Shown here one piece after another: positions 35,358 through 44,505 of a DNA stretch of 64,000 nt. This stretch comes from Alcanivorax profundi. Its GTDB lineage: Bacteria > Pseudomonadota > Gammaproteobacteria > Pseudomonadales > Alcanivoracaceae. Numbering within the stretch: the first letter of the stretch is position 1; each line of letters starts with the position of its first letter. The DNA is taken from contig NZ_QYYA01000001.1 of assembly GCF_003597125.1 (NCBI RefSeq), forward strand, positions 496,001-560,000. Reading direction: 5' to 3'. Below the pieces are notes generated by a model. The model made no database searches. It saw nothing but the letters and a program-made list of their open reading frames with translations, and was not told the DNA's origin. Both the position numbers and the translations under genes were made by a program.

Positions 35358-37096
35358 GTCAATCCTCCGAGGAGGTGTGGCCGACATACAAGCGGCTGCT
35401 TTCCTACGTTCGTCCTTACTGGTTCATGCTCGTTCTGAGTGTCCTTGGTTATGCCATTTATGCGGCAACGCAAGCCGGCGCGGCGCAGCTGGCAGGCTAT
35501 CTGGGTGACACCATTGTCAATCCTACCGACTTCCGTGTCATGGTGGTTTCCATTGCCCCGTTGGTGTTAGTGCTCTTTCAGGGGGTGGGACAGTTCATGG
35601 GCAGTTACAGCATGAATTGGGTAGCCCAGCAGCTTGTGTATGTACTGCGCAATGATGTCTTCGGGCATGTGCTTAAATTGCCGCAGTCGGAGTATCACAA
35701 GAATGCTTCCGGCCGCATCATGTCGAAAATCATATTTGATGCGCAGCAGGTAACCAGTGCCGGGACGGATGCCATCATTGTGATTGTTCGCGAGGGACTC
35801 ACCGTCATCGGGTTGTTTGCTTTTCTGGTCTGGCAGAACTGGAAACTTACCCTGATTCTGATTGCAGTGGCGCCATTGATCGCTCTCGTTGTCAATGTAA
35901 CCAGCAAGCGTTTCCGAAAGATCAGCCGGCGCATCCAGGCCTCCATGTCCAATATCACGCATTTTTTGGGTGAGGCGATAGAAGGCAGCGGTGAGGTCAA
36001 GATCTTTGGTGGCCAAGAACAGGAAGCGAGTCGCTTTCATTCGGTGAGTCGAACGTTCGCAAAACAGAATGTGAAACTCAACGCCAGTAAAATCGCCAGT
36101 ACCGTTATCGTTCAGCTCTTTGTTGCAGTGGGTATTGGCGCTATTACCTACCTTTACATCCACCTAATGGGAGAAGAGCTGACCGTTGGCGGGTTCCTGT
36201 CCTATATCGCTGCTGCAGGCATGATCCAGAAACCACTCAAGCAGCTGACCGATGTCAATGTAAAGGTTCAGCGGGGGGTCACGGGCGCGGCAAGCCTTTT
36301 CGATTTGCTGGATACTCCAGAAGAAGTGGACCAGGGGGGCTACACCCTGGCAGGCAAAGCGAAGGGCGACATCGTCTTTGATGGTGTTACCTTCGGCTAC
36401 GACCCACAAACGCCAGTGGTACGTAACCTGAACCTCACGATTCGGGCGGGAGAAACTGTCGCGTTGGTCGGTCGTTCCGGGGCTGGGAAAAGCACCATTA
36501 GCGCTATGCTTCCGCGTTTTTTTGATCCTGACCAAGGGCGAATTCTGCTGGATGGCGTTGCGCTTGGGGACTATGCCCTGAGCGAATTGCGCAATCAGAT
36601 TGCCATGGTGAGCCAGCGGGTCGTCCTGTTTAACGATACGGTTCGCAACAACATTGCCTACGGCGAGCTCAGGGGTGCCAGTGATGATGCGATCGAAGCT
36701 GCTGCTCGGGATGCTCAGGCATGGCGATTCATCGAACAACTGGAGCATGGGCTGGACACGGCTCTTGGCCAAGATGGCGTTCAGCTGTCTGGAGGGCAAC
36801 GTCAGAGGATAGCGATTGCGAGAGCTTTGCTGAAAGATGCTCCGGTATTGATTCTGGATGAAGCTACCAGCGCTTTGGATACTGAATCTGAACACCATAT
36901 CCAACAGGCGCTTGAAAGAGTGATGTCCGGTCGGACAACCCTCGTGATTGCGCATCGTCTGTCTACCATCGAAAAAGCAGATCGCATCGTGGTGTTGGAC
37001 CAGGGGCAGCTGATGGAACAGGGAACCCATGAAGAACTGTTAGCGAAAAATGGCCTTTATACCCAGCTATACAGAATGGATTTTGCCGAAGGGTAA
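35354..37096 (+). CDS. msbA: Lipid A export ATP-binding/permease protein MsbA
   Basis: 580 residues: six-helix ABC exporter domain (about 20-320) and a nucleotide-binding domain with Walker A GRSGAGKST (about 373), signature LSGGQRQRIAIARALL (about 477), Walker B VLILDEATSALD (about 497) and IAHRLSTIEKAD. It flips lipid A-core across the inner membrane. Immediately followed by lpxK, as in E. coli (msbA-lpxK), whereas this slot has no msbA in P. aeruginosa. The gene looks slightly more AT-rich than its neighbours by eye. Confidence 0.95.
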   Translation: MSQSSEEVWPTYKRLLSYVRPYWFMLVLSVLGYAIYAATQAGAAQLAGYLGDTIVNPTDFRVMVVSIAPLVLVLFQGVGQFMGSYSMNWVAQQLVYVLRNDVFGHVLKLPQSEYHKNASGRIMSKIIFDAQQVTSAGTDAIIVIVREGLTVIGLFAFLVWQNWKLTLILIAVAPLIALVVNVTSKRFRKISRRIQASMSNITHFLGEAIEGSGEVKIFGGQEQEASRFHSVSRTFAKQNVKLNASKIASTVIVQLFVAVGIGAITYLYIHLMGEELTVGGFLSYIAAAGMIQKPLKQLTDVNVKVQRGVTGAASLFDLLDTPEEVDQGGYTLAGKAKGDIVFDGVTFGYDPQTPVVRNLNLTIRAGETVALVGRSGAGKSTISAMLPRFFDPDQGRILLDGVALGDYALSELRNQIAMVSQRVVLFNDTVRNNIAYGELRGASDDAIEAAARDAQAWRFIEQLEHGLDTALGQDGVQLSGGQRQRIAIARALLKDAPVLILDEATSALDTESEHHIQQALERVMSGRTTLVIAHRLSTIEKADRIVVLDQGQLMEQGTHEELLAKNGLYTQLYRMDFAEG

Positions 37097-37128
37097 ACCC
37101 TCGGTTGCGGTTTTGGGAGCAGGCACAC

Positions 37129-38109
37129 ATGTCGTTAGGTGAGTGGATTCAGAAAGGGTGGTACAAGGGCAGCCCATGGCTGGTGCCGTTAAGGCCTTTA
37201 TCCTTGCTGGTATCCATGGAAGCCTCTCGCCGGTTGCGCCGCTTTCGAAAGGTACGTTCTGATGCACCTGTTCCTGTGCTGGTCGTTGGCAATATCACCG
37301 TAGGCGGGACAGGCAAGACCCCTCTGGTCATTGCGCTGGTTAAGGCGGCCCAAGCCAGGGGGCTGTCAGTGGTTGTCGTATCCCGTGGTTACGGTGGCAA
37401 GACAAACCAGTATCCGGTCACGGTTTGCGAGCAAAGTGCCGCGTTAGAGGTTGGTGACGAGCCGGTACTGATTGCCCGCCGTACCGGTGCCCCGGTTATT
37501 CTGGATCCTGATCGGTATAACGCCCTGCAGGTGGCCATACGGGATTATCAACCTGATCTGGTTATCAGCGATGATGGCCTGCAGCATTACGCTTTGCCTC
37601 GCACTGCAGAGGTGGTGGTGGTGGACGGTCAACGAGGCCTGGGTAATGGCCGTTGCTTGCCGGAAGGCCCGCTGCGCGAACCGGCTTCGCGGCTTAAGGA
37701 AGTGGACTTCGTGATCAGCACCGGTGGAGGCTGGAGTGGTGCACACCCCATGATCATGCGCCCGGATAGTGTGGAGAGCTTGCAGGGCGGGCACCGTCTT
37801 TCCCCCCAGGACTTTTTGCGGAGTCACCCTCAGGTACATGCGGTTGCCGGTATTGGCAACCCAAAACGCTTCTTCAATCTGCTGAACATTCTGGGTCTGA
37901 ATATCACCCCCCATGTATTTGCGGATCATCATGCTTACCAACCGGCTGATCTGGCCTTTTCCGACGGCCTGCCCGTGCTGATGACGGAGAAGGATGCGGT
38001 CAAATGTCGGGCGTTTGCCGAACCGCATTGGTGGTTCTTGCCGGTGGAAGCAGACTTGCCTGATGGGCTGCTCGATCAGATGCTGGATCGAGCGCTGGGA
38101 AAAGACTAG
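37129..38109 (+). CDS. lpxK: Tetraacyldisaccharide 4'-kinase
   Basis: 326 residues. LpxK phosphorylates the 4' position of the lipid A disaccharide at the inner membrane. The P-loop is GNITVGGTGKTP (54-65), with DDGLQHYALPR as the other conserved motif and VVSRGYGGK between. The N-terminal helix is short. The ATG at 37129 follows GGGAG; a TTG at 37105 is in frame but less likely. It starts 32 bp after msbA. Confidence 0.95.
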   Translation: MSLGEWIQKGWYKGSPWLVPLRPLSLLVSMEASRRLRRFRKVRSDAPVPVLVVGNITVGGTGKTPLVIALVKAAQARGLSVVVVSRGYGGKTNQYPVTVCEQSAALEVGDEPVLIARRTGAPVILDPDRYNALQVAIRDYQPDLVISDDGLQHYALPRTAEVVVVDGQRGLGNGRCLPEGPLREPASRLKEVDFVISTGGGWSGAHPMIMRPDSVESLQGGHRLSPQDFLRSHPQVHAVAGIGNPKRFFNLLNILGLNITPHVFADHHAYQPADLAFSDGLPVLMTEKDAVKCRAFAEPHWWFLPVEADLPDGLLDQMLDRALGKD

Positions 38110-38267
38110 CTACCCGCATTGGTTGTCATGCAAGTGGAGTGTTGTGGTCATGACAAGCCACAGGGCATGTTAAACGGGGTATCGGTTTGGTATTTCAGAC
38201 CGAGGTTCGCCGTTGTTTCTCCTGGAGTTGCAGGCTTGTTCTTGCTGTTTTTAGTCACGAGGTTTTC

Positions 38268-39023
38268 ATGAATTTTTATGTGGTAGTGCCGGCCCGGTAT
38301 GCCTCCATGCGCTTGCCGGGAAAGCCACTGGCGGATCTGGCTGGCAAGCCGATGGTGGCCAGGGTAGCAGAGCGTTGCCTGACCAGTCAGGCTGCCAAGG
38401 TCTATGTGGCTACTGACGACCAACGGATTGCGGATGCGCTTGAAGGACAGGTGCCGGTTGTGATGACCCGCACTGATCACCCGTCCGGGACAGACCGCTT
38501 GCAGGAAGTCGCTCAGCAACTGGCATTGGCTGACGAGGATATCATTGTGAATGTGCAGGGGGATGAGCCCCTGATTCCAGCGGCTGTGATTGACCAGGTG
38601 GCAGACAATCTGAATAGCCATCCGGATTGTCAGATGGCAACCCTCTGCGAGCCTATCGAGCGGGCCGAGGATGTATTTAACCCGAATGTGGTCAAGGTAG
38701 TCTTCGACACCAATGGGCGCGCGTTGTATTTCTCTCGTGCTCCGATCCCATGGCATCGGGATGCGTTTGCCGAGAACAATCGGGATATTCGTGGTGGGCA
38801 ATGGTGGCGGCACATTGGTATCTATGCCTATAGAGTGAAATTCCTGCATCAATATGTGTCCTGGGAGCCTGCCACCCTGGAAAAGCTGGAATCCCTGGAG
38901 CAACTACGCGCAATGGCCAACGGTGTGGCCATTCATGTGGCCCCCTCCTGTGAAGCGGTTCCCGGGGGCATTGACACACCGGAAGACTTGCAACGGGTTC
39001 AGGCCTTGTTGGAGAAGGGCTAA
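38268..39023 (+). CDS. kdsB: 3-deoxy-manno-octulosonate cytidylyltransferase
   Basis: 251 residues. KdsB activates Kdo as CMP-Kdo for lipopolysaccharide core assembly. Landmarks are [56 protein letters not shown] and the late [23 protein letters not shown] lies 5 bp before the ATG. The 158-bp gap after lpxK is too short for the usual small ycaR gene. The stop overlaps the phosphatase start as TAATG. Confidence 0.96.
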   Translation: MNFYVVVPARYASMRLPGKPLADLAGKPMVARVAERCLTSQAAKVYVATDDQRIADALEGQVPVVMTRTDHPSGTDRLQEVAQQLALADEDIIVNVQGDEPLIPAAVIDQVADNLNSHPDCQMATLCEPIERAEDVFNPNVVKVVFDTNGRALYFSRAPIPWHRDAFAENNRDIRGGQWWRHIGIYAYRVKFLHQYVSWEPATLEKLESLEQLRAMANGVAIHVAPSCEAVPGGIDTPEDLQRVQALLEKG

Positions 39024-39496
39024 TGTCTGTTTCAGTGTTATTTGTATGCCTTGGCAATATTTGCCGCTCACCTACGGCGGACGTGGTGTTCCGTCAGTAT
39101 GTTCGTGAGGCGGGGCTGGAAGAGAAAATCCGTATTGATAGCGCAGGCACCGGCGATTGGCATATTGGTCGCGCACCGGATCCGCGTACCCAGGAGGCTG
39201 CGGCTCGTCGCGGTTATGACATGAGCAGCCTGCGGGCCCGGCAGGTCACGCCTGCCGATTTTTACGCGTTTGATGTGGTGTTGGCGATGGATAATGCCAA
39301 TTTGGCGGACCTGGAAGCCATGCGCCCTTCCGATGCCAACGGTACTTTGGCCCGTTTCCTGGATTACGCCACCGACAGTGCAGAGCGAGAAGTGCCGGAT
39401 CCTTATTATGGCGGTAACGATGGTTTCGATCAGGTATTGGACCTGGTTGAGGATGGAGCCCGGGGCCTGTTGGCATCGCTACAGGAGCGCTTGTGA
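39023..39496 (+). CDS. Low-molecular-weight protein tyrosine phosphatase
   Basis: 157 residues with the P-loop VCLGNICRSP (nucleophile Cys9, Arg15) and the general-acid segment VPDPYYGGNDGF. It opens directly on the first strand and overlaps kdsB by one base (TAATG) and murB by four. Bacterial homologues dephosphorylate BY-kinases or sugar-pathway enzymes; here no kinase is nearby, and the same kdsB-PTP-murB order occurs in Pseudomonas (PA2979-PA2977). Substrate unknown. Confidence 0.93.
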   Translation: MSVSVLFVCLGNICRSPTADVVFRQYVREAGLEEKIRIDSAGTGDWHIGRAPDPRTQEAAARRGYDMSSLRARQVTPADFYAFDVVLAMDNANLADLEAMRPSDANGTLARFLDYATDSAEREVPDPYYGGNDGFDQVLDLVEDGARGLLASLQERL

Positions 39497-40527
39497 GCGG
39501 GCTCGAACGCAACGCTGACCTGCGCGCACTCAATACCCTTGGGCTACCGGCCAAAGCCCACCATCTGGCGCGTCCCGCCACTCTGGATGCGCTCAGGCAA
39601 TTGCTTGCCGAGCGAGATTTGTCCCAGCCGGTTTTCGTGATTGGTGAGGGCAGCAATCTGGTGATCGATGGGGATTTGCCGGGGCTGACCCTGTCGCTTG
39701 CGATTGATGGCATGGTCAAGGTCAAAGAAGACGACTCCCATGTCTGGGTAGCAGCGGGTGCCGGGGTCCACTGGGATGATCTGGTGGCCTGGACCGTAGC
39801 GCAGGGTTGGCAGGGGCTGGAAAACCTGTCTTTGATTCCTGGTACCACAGGGGCCGCCCCGTTCCAGAATATTGGCGCCTATGGTGTTGAGCTGTCGCAG
39901 GTGCTGGAGCAGGTCACGGTGATGGAAATCGCCTCTGGGAAGGTGCTGCATTTTTCTGCCGCTGAGTGTGAGTTTGCTTACCGCGATAGCCGTTTCAAAA
40001 GCCGTGATCGTGGCCGCTATATCATCACTGGTATCGAGTTGCGTTTGAACCGGCAGCCTCGCTGCAATATCGACTATGCCCCGTTGCAGGCGTTTTTCGC
40101 GCAGCGGCCCGGGGAGGCGGTGACACCTGCTGCGGTACGAGAGCAGGTTATTGCTATCCGTAGTAGCAAACTTCCGGACCCGACGGTGCTGGCCAATGCC
40201 GGGAGTTTTTTCAAGAACCCGGTGGTGCCGGCGTCGCTGGCCGCGTCACTGCAGCAGCGTCATGAAAAGCTGGTGAGCTATCCTCAACCGGAAGGCGTGA
40301 AACTGGCGGCAGGCTGGTTGATTGAGCAAGCAGGTTGGAAAGGACGGCGTCTGGGCCCGGTGGGTATGCACAGCGAGCAGGCGTTGGTGTTGGTTAATCA
40401 TGGCGGTGCCACCTGTGACGATGTGACGGCGCTGGCTGAGGCCGTTTGCCGGGATGTGAAAGCCCGGTTTGGGGTTGAGCTGGAGCAGGAGCCCGTGAGG
40501 ATGCCGGGGCCGACCCCTAACCGCTGA
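39493..40527 (+). CDS. murB: UDP-N-acetylenolpyruvoylglucosamine reductase
   Basis: 344 residues, type I MurB. It reduces UDP-GlcNAc-enolpyruvate to UDP-MurNAc with FAD and NADPH. Conserved FAD motifs are VIGEGSNLVI and SLIPGTTGAAPFQNIGAYG; the catalytic Ser lies in NAGSFFKNP and AGWLIEQAGWKG follows. The start is GTG overlapping the phosphatase stop by 4 bp. A strong bidirectional terminator separates it from rne. Confidence 0.96.
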   Translation: MSGLERNADLRALNTLGLPAKAHHLARPATLDALRQLLAERDLSQPVFVIGEGSNLVIDGDLPGLTLSLAIDGMVKVKEDDSHVWVAAGAGVHWDDLVAWTVAQGWQGLENLSLIPGTTGAAPFQNIGAYGVELSQVLEQVTVMEIASGKVLHFSAAECEFAYRDSRFKSRDRGRYIITGIELRLNRQPRCNIDYAPLQAFFAQRPGEAVTPAAVREQVIAIRSSKLPDPTVLANAGSFFKNPVVPASLAASLQQRHEKLVSYPQPEGVKLAAGWLIEQAGWKGRRLGPVGMHSEQALVLVNHGGATCDDVTALAEAVCRDVKARFGVELEQEPVRMPGPTPNR

Positions 40528-40562
40528 TATGCCATCACGCCGCGGGCCGCAAAAGCCACCCG

Positions 40563-40607
40563 CCTGAAACAACAACGCCCCGCAATGCGGGGCGTTGTTG
40601 TTTCAGG
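40563..40607. terminator. Bidirectional terminator between murB and rne
   Basis: A perfect 21-bp stem, CCTGAAACAACAACGCCCCG plus C, with a 3-nt AAT loop. The stem flanks (GTTGTTGTTTC and its complement) give a U-rich 3' side on both strands, so it can end both convergent transcripts. Confidence 0.93.
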
Positions 40608-40616
40608 AGACCACCC

Positions 40617-43600
40617 TCAGGAATCTGATGGGGTGCTCTCCTTGTTGCCGCTGTTATTCGCATCGGCTTCGGCCTTGGCGGCGGCTTCGGCCTGTTGCTG
40701 ACGACGGCGCGCGCGCGGGTCGTTGGAAGCCATGCCTTGCTCGGCGGCAGCCGGTTTGGTTTCTGCGGCCACCGGCTTCACTTCCACTGCACGGCTGGGA
40801 AGCTCATTGCCGGTAGGAGCCGGCTTGGGCTTCTCCGCCCGTGGACGGGGAGTGTGCTGGCTGGGCTTGTAGTGCGGCGAGCGTGGATCGTTGCTGGCAC
40901 GCACCTTTTCCGTCTTCTCAGCCTTTACACCGCTTGCCTCATTTGCTGGCGTAGATTCCTCGGCTTTCGGGGAAGCCGCCGGGGTTTCACGGTTCTCGCT
41001 TTGTGGTGCTTGAGGCGCTGGCGCATCGGCAGGCTTCGGTGCGTCAGACGGTGCCGCTTCAGAGGGCGGCTTGGTGGCGGTAGCGTCAGCCTTGGGCGCG
41101 GCAGGTTTGGCGGGTTCTGCCGTTGTCTCGGGCTGTTGCTGTTGCGCGGGGGCAGCCTTCGGAGCCTGCTCTGCCTTGGCGTCAGCCGCCGGTGCCTGGG
41201 ATTTGGCGACAGCAGCCTGCTCCGGTTTGGCCGGGGCGGGTTTCTGTGCAGTCTCAGTAGCCTCCTTGGCGGCAGCAGGCGTCTGTTGCGGGTTACTGGC
41301 GGGTTCCTGCTCGGGAACCAGCTTGGCAGGCGGGTGCCCTTCAGCCGGTGCAGCCGTGTCCTCGGCCTGCGCACGGGGGGCCTGCTTTTGCTCCGGGCGC
41401 GGCGCCGCTTTGCTGGCTACGGCGCTGTCGTTTGCCTGCTCGGCGGCCGCGGCATCACTCGCGGGGGCCGCGCCTTTTTTGGCCGGACGCTGACGTTCGC
41501 GCAGGGGGCGGTCATCCTTGGCTTCGTTGCGACGCGGTGCCTTGGGGCCCTTGTCGTTATTGCCTTCGGATTTGCCGCTGTCCTGCTGCTTGTTGCGGTT
41601 ACGTGGCTTATTGCCTTCGGCTTTGTTGTTGCCGCCCTTGTCGCCGCGGTTGTCGTTATTGCGGTTACTGCTGCGATTGCGGCCACGGCGCTCGTTGTTG
41701 CCACCGTTGTTGTCGTTACCGTTCTCGTTGTTACGGTTGTCCGCGGCGTTGCGTTTGTTGTCGGACTGACGATTGTCCTTTCGGTTGTCGTCCTTGTCCT
41801 GCTGCTTGTTGTTGCGGCCACGGTTGTTGCGGTTACCGCTGTCGTCACCGCTTTTGTTGCCACGGTTGCCGCCCTTGCCGCCATCATCCTGGCGATTGCG
41901 GTTGTCATTGCGGCCGCCGCGGTTGTCGTTGCGGTTACGGGTGTTGCCACCCCGGTTACGGTTGTTTTGCTGGCCCTTGTTGCCCTTTTGCTGGGGCTTG
42001 CTGCTCTTGGGCTTTTTCTCCGGCTTGGGCTCGGCAGTGAAGACCTGCGCCAGCCAGGTGAAGAAACGTGCCAGCAGCCCAAGGTTCTGCACATTGGCAG
42101 AGGGGGCCGGGGCCGGGGCCGCGGGCTTCGGTGGCGGCGGGGCAGTATCCGGTGCCATCAATTTGACCGCAGGCTCCTGCGGCGGCTTGGCGGTGGCGTC
42201 CTGGGCATTGGGCACTTCACCGTCGTTGTTGTTTTCCAGCAGGTCCATTTCATGGCTCAGCTGGGTGACGACCTGATCGTCACGGATGCGTTCTACCTCG
42301 AAATGCGGGGTTTCCAGGTTCGGGTTGGGGATAATCACCACCCGTACCTTGTGGGCCTGCTCGATGGCGCGGAGCGGTTCGCGCTTCTCGTTGAGCAGGT
42401 AAGTAGCCACGGCGACAGGTACTTGGGCCTGGATTTCACCGGTGCGCTCTTTCATCACTTCTTCTTCGATGAGGCGCAGGATGCTCAGGGCAAGGGATTT
42501 CACATCACGGATGTGGCCCTGTCCATCACAACGGGGGCACACGATGCTGGAGGTCTCCCCCAGACTCGGACGCAGACGCTGGCGTGACAACTCGAGCAGG
42601 CCAAAGCGGGAGATGCGGCCAAGCTGGATGCGGGCGCGGTCGGCTTCCAGTGCATCGCGCATGCGGTTTTCCACGTCGCGCTGGTTGCGCGACGGCCCCA
42701 TGTCGATGAAGTCCACCACGATCAGGCCACCGATATCGCGCAGACGCAGCTGGCGGGCGATTTCTTCCGCGGCTTCCAGGTTGGTCTGCAGGGCGGTTTC
42801 CTCGATATCCGCCCCTTTGGTGGCGCGGGAGGAGTTGATGTCGATGGATACCAGTGCCTCGGTGGGATCGATGACGATGGAGCCACCGGAGGGCAGCTTC
42901 ACTTCCCGCTCAAAGGCGGTCTCGATCTGGGATTCGATCTGGAAGCGGGAAAACAACGGGGTTTCTTCGTTGTACAGCTTGATCTTGTGCTGGAAGTCCT
43001 GCATCACCTGTTGCACGAAGCCCTGGGCCTCGGCGAATACCTTCTCGGAGTCAATCAGCACTTCGCCGATGTCCTTGCGCAGGTAATCGCGAATGGCGCG
43101 GATGATGACATTGGATTCCTGATAGATCAGGAAGGGCGCCTTGCGTTCTTCTGCCGCGGAATCAATGGAGCCCCACAGCTTGAGCAGGTAGTTAAGATCC
43201 CACTGGAGTTCCTCGGCGCTGCGGCCCAGGCCAGCAGTGCGCACGATGACACCCATTTCATCGGGGATGGTCAGGGCGCCCAGGGCCTCCTTGAGTTGAG
43301 CCCGCTCTTCGCCCTCAATACGGCGGGAAATGCCGCCAGCACGGGGGTTGTTGGGCATCAGCACCAGATAGCGGCCGGCCAGGCTGATAAAGGTGGTGAG
43401 GGCTGCGCCCTTGTTGCCGCGCTCTTCCTTGGAGACCTGGACAATGACTTCCTGGCCTTCCTTGATGACTTCCTTGATGTTGATGCGACCCTGAATGTCT
43501 TTGGGGTCTTTCTGGAAGTACTGGCGGGAGATTTCCTTGAGAGGCAGAAAACCGTGTCGCTCGGCGCCGAAGTCCACAAAGGCCGCTTCGAGAGAGGGTT

Positions 43601-43748
43601 CTACCCGGGTGATTTTGCCTTTGTAGATGTTGGCTTTTTTCTGAACCCGAGTCCGGTGTTCGATATCCAGGTCATACAGCCGTTGGCCATCGACCAGTGC
43701 CACCCGTACCTCTTCAGGGTGAGTGGCGTTGATTAGCATACGTTTCAT
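40617..43748 (-). CDS. rne: Ribonuclease E
   Basis: 1043 residues. The N-terminal catalytic half starts [17 protein letters not shown] and has the S1 domain (about 35-125), the catalytic aspartates Asp303 (VSIDINSS) and Asp346 (VVDFIDM), and the Zn-link CPRC (Cys404, Cys407). Residues 555-574 ([20 protein letters not shown]) form an amphipathic membrane-targeting helix. Residues 590-735 are extremely rich in Asn, Arg, Gly and Asp, a likely RNA-binding disordered region. Later Pro/Ala/Glu segments end in two SNDPR motifs (952-956 and 1008-1012), like short linear motifs of pseudomonad RNase E scaffolds. Initiates mRNA decay and processes rRNA and tRNA. Confidence 0.97.
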   Translation of the reverse strand: MKRMLINATHPEEVRVALVDGQRLYDLDIEHRTRVQKKANIYKGKITRVEPSLEAAFVDFGAERHGFLPLKEISRQYFQKDPKDIQGRINIKEVIKEGQEVIVQVSKEERGNKGAALTTFISLAGRYLVLMPNNPRAGGISRRIEGEERAQLKEALGALTIPDEMGVIVRTAGLGRSAEELQWDLNYLLKLWGSIDSAAEERKAPFLIYQESNVIIRAIRDYLRKDIGEVLIDSEKVFAEAQGFVQQVMQDFQHKIKLYNEETPLFSRFQIESQIETAFEREVKLPSGGSIVIDPTEALVSIDINSSRATKGADIEETALQTNLEAAEEIARQLRLRDIGGLIVVDFIDMGPSRNQRDVENRMRDALEADRARIQLGRISRFGLLELSRQRLRPSLGETSSIVCPRCDGQGHIRDVKSLALSILRLIEEEVMKERTGEIQAQVPVAVATYLLNEKREPLRAIEQAHKVRVVIIPNPNLETPHFEVERIRDDQVVTQLSHEMDLLENNNDGEVPNAQDATAKPPQEPAVKLMAPDTAPPPPKPAAPAPAPSANVQNLGLLARFFTWLAQVFTAEPKPEKKPKSSKPQQKGNKGQQNNRNRGGNTRNRNDNRGGRNDNRNRQDDGGKGGNRGNKSGDDSGNRNNRGRNNKQQDKDDNRKDNRQSDNKRNAADNRNNENGNDNNGGNNERRGRNRSSNRNNDNRGDKGGNNKAEGNKPRNRNKQQDSGKSEGNNDKGPKAPRRNEAKDDRPLRERQRPAKKGAAPASDAAAAEQANDSAVASKAAPRPEQKQAPRAQAEDTAAPAEGHPPAKLVPEQEPASNPQQTPAAAKEATETAQKPAPAKPEQAAVAKSQAPAADAKAEQAPKAAPAQQQQPETTAEPAKPAAPKADATATKPPSEAAPSDAPKPADAPAPQAPQSENRETPAASPKAEESTPANEASGVKAEKTEKVRASNDPRSPHYKPSQHTPRPRAEKPKPAPTGNELPSRAVEVKPVAAETKPAAAEQGMASNDPRARRRQQQAEAAAKAEADANNSGNKESTPSDS

Positions 43749-44296
43749 GGTGCTACCACACGTTAGTGGTGGCACTGGGCAGGGCCGGGGGCAAACCGGT
43801 AGCAGACCAGGGGGAGGGCTGCAGGCAAGTCACGGGCAGGGCGCACGCAGGGCGTGGATCTTCGCTTTCCTGGGTGATCAGTGTGCCTGAGTCAGCGTCT
43901 CTCCGAGTTATTGGCAATGTTTAGTGCGTAACGGTCACTGGCAGTGTGGCCAGGCGGTTTTACTTATACGCGATTGCCGTGGCCTCGAGGTGGTATCTCA
44001 CTCCCGGGCAGCACAACAATATGTAAACTCTTGTCTGTCTGTTTTCCAGGTCATTTGACCGGCGCTGCAGGCCACCATTGTTAATGTTCAGGGTCCATAA
44101 CTTGGACGCTGTTTTAAATGGGTTACTCTGCAGCGTTGTGCCCGGCACTGTTTACCTTGTGGGGACAGTGGCGGGTGGTAACGCTTTGCCAGACCTGATC
44201 GGGCGGGGCCCATGTCGTTCGCGGCTGTGCCGGAGCGGGCCACACGGCGAATGTTCGCTGCGCGTCGCCGTTGCCTTCTATTCAGGTCGACGCTTG
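43749..44296 (-). promoter_or_regulatory. Long putative 5' untranslated leader of rne
   Basis: No convincing gene lies in this stretch. If the promoter at 44297-44326 is right, the rne mRNA has a leader of about 540 nt. E. coli rne also has a long leader (about 360 nt) whose hairpins mediate autoregulation by RNase E. Small ORFs here lack codon-like character and ribosome sites. Confidence 0.5.
43750..43775 (-). promoter_or_regulatory. Hairpin directly upstream of the rne start codon
   Basis: On the minus strand GTGCCACCAC and GTGGTAGCAC pair at 9 of 10 positions around a 6-nt loop, ending 1 nt before the rne ATG. There is no Shine-Dalgarno outside it, so the structure could limit initiation, as expected for autoregulated rne mRNA. 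Inferred. Confidence 0.5.
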
Positions 44297-44326
44297 ACTA
44301 TAGCAACAAAAGGCTAGGGGGATCAA
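44297..44326 (-). promoter_or_regulatory. Putative rne promoter
   Basis: On the minus strand TTGATC (44321-44326) and TATAGT (44297-44302) are separated by 18 bp. Each hexamer matches consensus at four or five positions. It is the best match seen in the rne-rluC gap. Confidence 0.5.
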
Positions 44327-44336
44327 TCGGTTGAGG

Positions 44337-44479
44337 CAGTGAACAGTGAATAGTGAGCAGTCTCGGGTGGCGGAGCAGGTTCTGGCTGGCTGTGCCCGCG
44401 TCAGAGGGTTGTTGGGTTATGCTTGGCTTTGTCTTTATTTGTTTTAGCTATTAACTGCTCACTGTTAACTATTCACTAT
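44337..44479. repeat. Heptamer-armed inverted repeat, locus 2 (rne-rluC)
   Basis: Arm A at 44337-44360 is CAGTGAA, CAGTGAA, TAGTGAG, CAG. Arm B at 44455-44479 (CTGCTCACTGTTAACTATTC and onward) is its reverse complement at 20 of 23 positions and also has a 7-bp period (ACTNNNN). They enclose about 95 bp with no gene. Confidence 0.7.
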
Positions 44480-44505
44480 ATGCGGCTTTCTATAGAATCG
44501 CCGCC

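Noticed and set aside
40695-42587. 630-codon open frame on the plus strand
   Set aside because: It is antisense to the low-complexity part of rne. Its product is Leu/Arg/Cys-rich nonsense produced by the Asn/Arg/Gly and Ala/Pro codon repeats.
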